A stretch of DNA of 64,000 nucleotides from Hirsutella rhossiliensis (taxonomy: Eukaryota; Ascomycota; Sordariomycetes; Hypocreales; Ophiocordycipitaceae): contig NW_025408669.1 of the NCBI RefSeq assembly GCF_020360975.1, forward strand, positions 6,386,001 through 6,450,000. The letters are read 5' to 3'. Each line of letters begins with the position of its first letter. Position 1 is the first letter of the stretch. Position numbers and translations under genes: made by a program. Below, one piece after another: positions 60,002 through 64,000 of this stretch. The notes beneath the pieces were generated by a model, which was given only the letters and a program-made list of their open reading frames with translations, did no database searches and was not told where the DNA came from.

Positions 60002-62949
60002 ATGGAGTCGCCGGCTGTCCACGACGCTGACGGGCCCGCGGCTCTTGCGGCCAATTCTCCCGATGCCGCCGCTCCGTCCCCCCCTCCCACAAAACGGCGC
60101 CGCACTGCCCCCGTCCTGGCCGACTGTTGCCGTACCTGCCGATTGCGCAAGGTGAGTCGCGTCTCTACGCCACTGAGCTTCCTCCTCCACTGCGCCATCC
60201 TCTTCGCCCCCCTCTTTTTTCTCCTCCGAGAGGTACCTTGCTATGAGCTGCTAACCCCGTATTCGACGCTCAAACCCAGGTCAAATGCTCGGGCAACCCC
60301 GGCAATGGTCCGTGTTCCAATTGTGCCAGGCTCGAGCTCGGTTGCAACTTTGCCAGCGTCAACCATGTTGAAGAAACCACAGGTGAGACCCCCCCGCTCC
60401 CGTGGCCGCCAGGTTGCGCAAGCTGACCCTTGTGCCCCAAAAAGTATCGCGCACGACGCCCTCGCACAGCCACACCGAGGCCGGCACCCTGAGGAAGAGG
60501 GCCCAGAGAGCATGCAGCCAGTGCCATTCTCACAAGACCAAGTGCTCCGGCGACTTGCCCCGATGCAAGAGATGCGAGGCCGCCAATCTCCCCTGCGAGT
60601 ACACGCCCGCCAAGCGCAGGTTCACCAATGTCCGTTTCCAGGGCTCCAACAAGTCCGTCGACACTCAGCCTCCCGCCCCGGGGTCTGCTGCCCAGTCAGA
60701 CGGCATCATCAGCCCGACCCTCAGCAGCAGCAGCGGCGGCGGCGGCCCCGGCTCCGTCACCCTCTTTACCGAGGCATCCAATCTCAATGCCGAGTACGTC
60801 TGTTCTCCTCCAAGACAGCCGCCATCAGCTTGACTGACTTGGCCAGGGACATTCTGGCTCGCAAGCATCTCATCTTGCGGCACATGGATGCCTATATGGA
60901 CAACGTGTATTGGCTGCCATCTCAAGGCTTCGTTCATCCCGACTCCACCTACCGGGAAATTCATGTCGGACACCCTCGTCTTCTTTTGCTCTGCTCAGTG
61001 ATTGACTCGTGACGCAGGAAGGGACTCTCGATCCCGTTCACGCTGCCGGCATCTGCGCCGTCGCCAGCTCGTTCGTCAATCCAACCGAGACGGGGCGCGA
61101 GTTTGCTCAAAGATGCAGTACTCAGATCGAGCTATACCTCTTCCAGAACGTCTACAAGTTCTCCGACGACCTTCTCATCCTCTTTGCCTTGAACATCACC
61201 TTCAACGTCCTCCAAGGCTCCTTTGCCAAAGTCTGGCAATGCTTTGGTATCGCCTCGAGGCTGATGCTAGGCCTTCGCATCAACTGGCACGTCCTCCCCC
61301 GCGGCCGCTCTTTCATCCAACAAGAATCCCTCCGCCGCATTGGCTGGCACTTCTTCCACATGGACCGTATGCTGGCCGGGGGCTACGACGAGTACATTTG
61401 CTGTCGAGCGGAAAACATGAGGATACCCCTGCCCTGCGACGAGGCCGCCTATCGCGAGAACCGGCCCGTGGTGGCGGAAAGACTGTACGATAAGCCGGGC
61501 AAGCCGCCCAGCTCCATCAACTTGCACGCCTTTCAAATACGCCTTATCGATATCAGGCATCGTATTCAAGTGTGAGTCCGGCCCACTAGCCTTTGCTCAG
61601 CAAGTCCTCGCGCAGACTGACAGGGAAAGCAGCATCACAAAGCGACTGTGCTCGGCTTCGGGCACAAACCTGCAACACGTGGATGCGTCCAAAATCATGG
61701 CCGATATCAACGGGCTGCAGAACGAGCTCACTCGGTTCCACTCGTCCCTCCCGTCCGAAGTTCGCCTTTGCGACCAGAGCATCTCGCGCTTCATGGCATC
61801 GCCCGAACGCCCCGGTTACGTCTTCCTCCACTGTCACCTCGCCGGCTGCCACATCGACTTGTACCGGTTTTTCCTGCCGGGCCAGAAAGAGAAGATCCCC
61901 CTCGAAATCCTCCGGAAACTGCCTCGCGAGTTTCTGGCCCGGTCGCAGAAGCAAGCAGTGGCCCACTCCATGTCGTTTGCGCGCTTTTGCGACGCCATCC
62001 AGAACGAGGTGGCCCAGATGAGGGACACGGGCAAGCAGGAGCTGGCGGCGGATTACTCGACCATTCAGGTGGGCACGGCCTGCGTTCGGGTTCTGTTGGT
62101 CGCCATCCAGCACCAGCTCTTCCGTGACATCAGCCAGGAGACGACGGCGCCGCTGTGGCGGCTGGGCAAAATTGACGAGGCCCATTTGCGTTTCCTCATC
62201 AAGTCGGTACAGCGCGTCACCGAGCCCTGGTGCGGTTTGCTGAACATGGCGCAACAAGCGGTAAGCTCTTGACATGTTTCTGCCGTCTTACTGAAGCTGG
62301 GCTTTAGCTAACTCATACGTTTTAGTACGATCATAATAAAACCTTGGTGGAGGAGTTTGACAAGAGTAAGAGGGTCGCAGACCAGAGATGCGCGGATAGA
62401 GCGTTCCGACCGAGGACGGATGGCGACAACCGCCTCCCCGGAACCGACTCGCTGTTGGAGAGTATTGCAACGGGCACTATGGAGGACCCAATGAGGAACC
62501 TCACCATCGACAGCTCGGGCGCGGATCGATGGTTTCACACGCCGCAGATGCCGACCGGCCCGGCGCTCCAGTATCCGACCTCGCCAGCCAGCAGCTTTGG
62601 TATCGAGCCGGGGACCCCTGGAATCCCCCTCCTGCTTGCGCAAGCCAGAACGGCCTCCATGGACCCCTCGGAAATGGCAGCTATGTACGACTCGGACAAT
62701 ACGATAATGGGCCTGACCGACTTGACTGGCGCGCTGCCAGATGGCAACCCGCTGATGACGCCCAACGACGTGCCGTTGATGCAGATAAACGGCAGCATAG
62801 ATCCCGCCATGTATCAGCAGGCACCGCCGGGACCGAGCCCGGGCTTCGCGCTGGCTCAGCAAGGCATATTCATGGACGGGTACACAGGCCAATTCGCCAA
62901 CGGGCATCGCGAGCCAAACAGCTTCGGCCAGCAAACGGGCTATGGGTGA
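60002..62949 (+). CDS. Zn2Cys6 transcription factor with two zinc clusters and a fungal_trans domain
   Basis: Predicted 839-aa nuclear regulator in seven exons: 60002-60151, 60280-60382, 60445-60797, 60866-60964, 61018-61571, 61624-62260 and 62326-62949; phases agree throughout. Cluster 1 spans Cys43-46-53-62-65-72 (CRTCRLRK...CARLELGC) and is split by intron 1. Cluster 2 spans Cys108-111-118-125-128-135 (CSQCHSHKTKC...CKRCEAANLPC). Both have the full six cysteines that bind two Zn. KRRRT at residues 31-35 may be a nuclear signal. The middle domain has LRRIGWHFFHMDRMLAGG at about 340-357, the arginine/tryptophan-rich motif of fungal_trans proteins. The C-terminus is Pro/Gly/Met-rich and probably activating. 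Introns 1, 2 and 6 have clear branch sites (CTAAC, CTGAC, CTAAC). Intron 3 (60798-60865) and intron 5 (61572-61623) are less sure. The start at 60002 could lie upstream, as the frame is open to 59441. Target genes unknown. Confidence 0.85.
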
Positions 62950-64000
62950 AGCAAGAGGCTGGATGCTTACTCCTGTGCATATCAACGAGGCCAGTCGGGG
63001 TCCTCTTGCACCGTTGGGCCCCCCGCCCGTTTGCCAAGTCCAAGGAGGCGGGTGACAACCTTGCGGAGAGAGCAGGGCCGGCATCTCTTGAAGCCAGCCA
63101 GCTGCCGCCGGCGAGATTCGCGTTGGCTCCATATGGGATGGGTTGCGGGAGCCGGTGCACCGCGGTGGAGACCAGTCGCCATCCAGTGCCCAGGCGAGAG
63201 ACGTCGAATACTGGAGGGTGGCCCGATATGGGTCGGCGGCCTGATTTTGCACCCGTGCCGATAAGCCCGGGACGCCGTCCGAGACAGCATTACGACGGCG
63301 TTTGGCACTGAACATCCACGAGGACCGACGACGATGACATTTCGGGGGGTATTCCCTTCGAGGGAAAATACACGGGCGTTGAGAGATAGAGCATGGCATC
63401 AACGAAGCCGGTTATGGGCGTGGGCGGGACTGCATGCGATTGCACGTACGCTTTTGCATTTCCACCGCATGGAGCACGGGAGAAGAGAAAGGCTTCCTTG
63501 ATAAGCACGCACGCCTGGGCTGTATGTACTGTATAATGTGACTTGTGTAATGACGAGGGTTGTGCCTCGCGTATATATTTCGATGCCCTTGTTCTTGGGG
63601 CCGTGCCAGCGTGTGTGTGAATGTGCGTTCATGATTGTATACAAGCCGGACGGTGAGAAACAAGTCCCGGTCGCCCTGAACAACCACCGACTACAGAAAG
63701 AGAGCCATTGGGGCTGCAGCACGTTCCTTCACTAGCCAGCCTGGGCCAGCCAGCGTCTCCCCTCGCCCGCGCACGCCCCAAAACCCTCCTTCCACCGGCA
63801 GACGCGCGCAGGGCCAAGCAAGGCTCGAGTAGCTTCTCGCCTCGCCAAAGCATGGCAAGGGAAACGGGTGACGCGCGTGGTATGCGGCTGCTCTGCCACG
63901 AGACGACAGGGATGCAGCAGGCCAGTGGGCACAATTAATAGATGAATGAATGTACTGTACAACAAAAGAGGTTGGTCGCAGGCGGCGGACACTGGAATGT
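62950..64000. other. 3' flank of the transcription factor gene, no further gene seen
   Basis: GC-rich then mixed sequence. Long minus-strand frames (62308-63402, 63629-63934) mirror the factor's coding bias or lack motifs, and I leave them out. A 3' UTR is expected in the first few hundred bases. No RNA gene is recognised. Confidence 0.5.

Noticed and set aside
62308..63402. 364-codon minus frame opposite the transcription factor
   Set aside because: It overlaps the last exon antisense; no motif, and the length is explained by GC-rich codon bias.
1..64000. CRISPR arrays, telomeric repeats, rRNA genes
   Set aside because: None seen; the repeats present are LTRs, LINEs and short tandem repeats of a eukaryotic (fungal) genome.

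Overview
The window looks like a chromosome of a filamentous ascomycete (Pezizomycotina; Sordariomycetes is my guess). Two intron-bearing, GC-balanced genes sit at its ends. Between them lies about 55 kb of transposon DNA destroyed by repeat-induced point mutation (RIP). In the oldest parts CpA and TpG are almost absent while CpG, CpC and TpA remain. That is the footprint of CpA-to-TpA mutation on both strands, and it explains why almost no open frame survives between 3.5 and 58 kb.

Layout. 1-629: AT-rich RIP DNA. 630-2414 (minus): a Fet3/laccase-like multicopper oxidase whose 3' end stops at the island edge. 2415-4000: intergenic DNA with small repeats and hairpins. 4.0-6.25 kb: tandem repeats and LTR/LINE fragments. 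6287-10563: copia-A, a Ty1/copia element in plus orientation cut by copia-B. 10564-48224: one copia-B element (minus, about 6.3 kb of its own sequence) spread over 37.7 kb by nested insertions. These are a solo LTR (10743-11195), chromovirus gypsy-1 (14403-21350, TSD TTTAG), and a Tad-like LINE, L1 (about 22215-46165). L1 is itself split by gypsy-2 (23924-35753), which carries gypsy-3 (24645-32496), and by copia-D (40179-46074, TSD GTTAT). 48.2-58.5 kb: an unidentified plus-strand coding relic, a second LINE (minus), LTR relics and a gypsy-1-family fragment. 58.6-64 kb: normal DNA with a seven-exon transcription factor gene (60002-62949) that carries two Zn2Cys6 clusters.

The nest can be put back together on paper, because element halves match across the insertions and several target duplications survive. 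RIP intensity follows nesting depth: the innermost gypsy-3 and copia-D still hold CpA/TpG and have LTR pairs that differ only by transitions, while the outer hosts are saturated. Both chromovirus families carry what looks like an extra antisense frame between the integrase/chromodomain and the 3' LTR. The two flanking genes show no functional link to each other. The oxidase has lost its expected C-terminal membrane anchor and has doubtful splice sites, which suggests that RIP has leaked into it.
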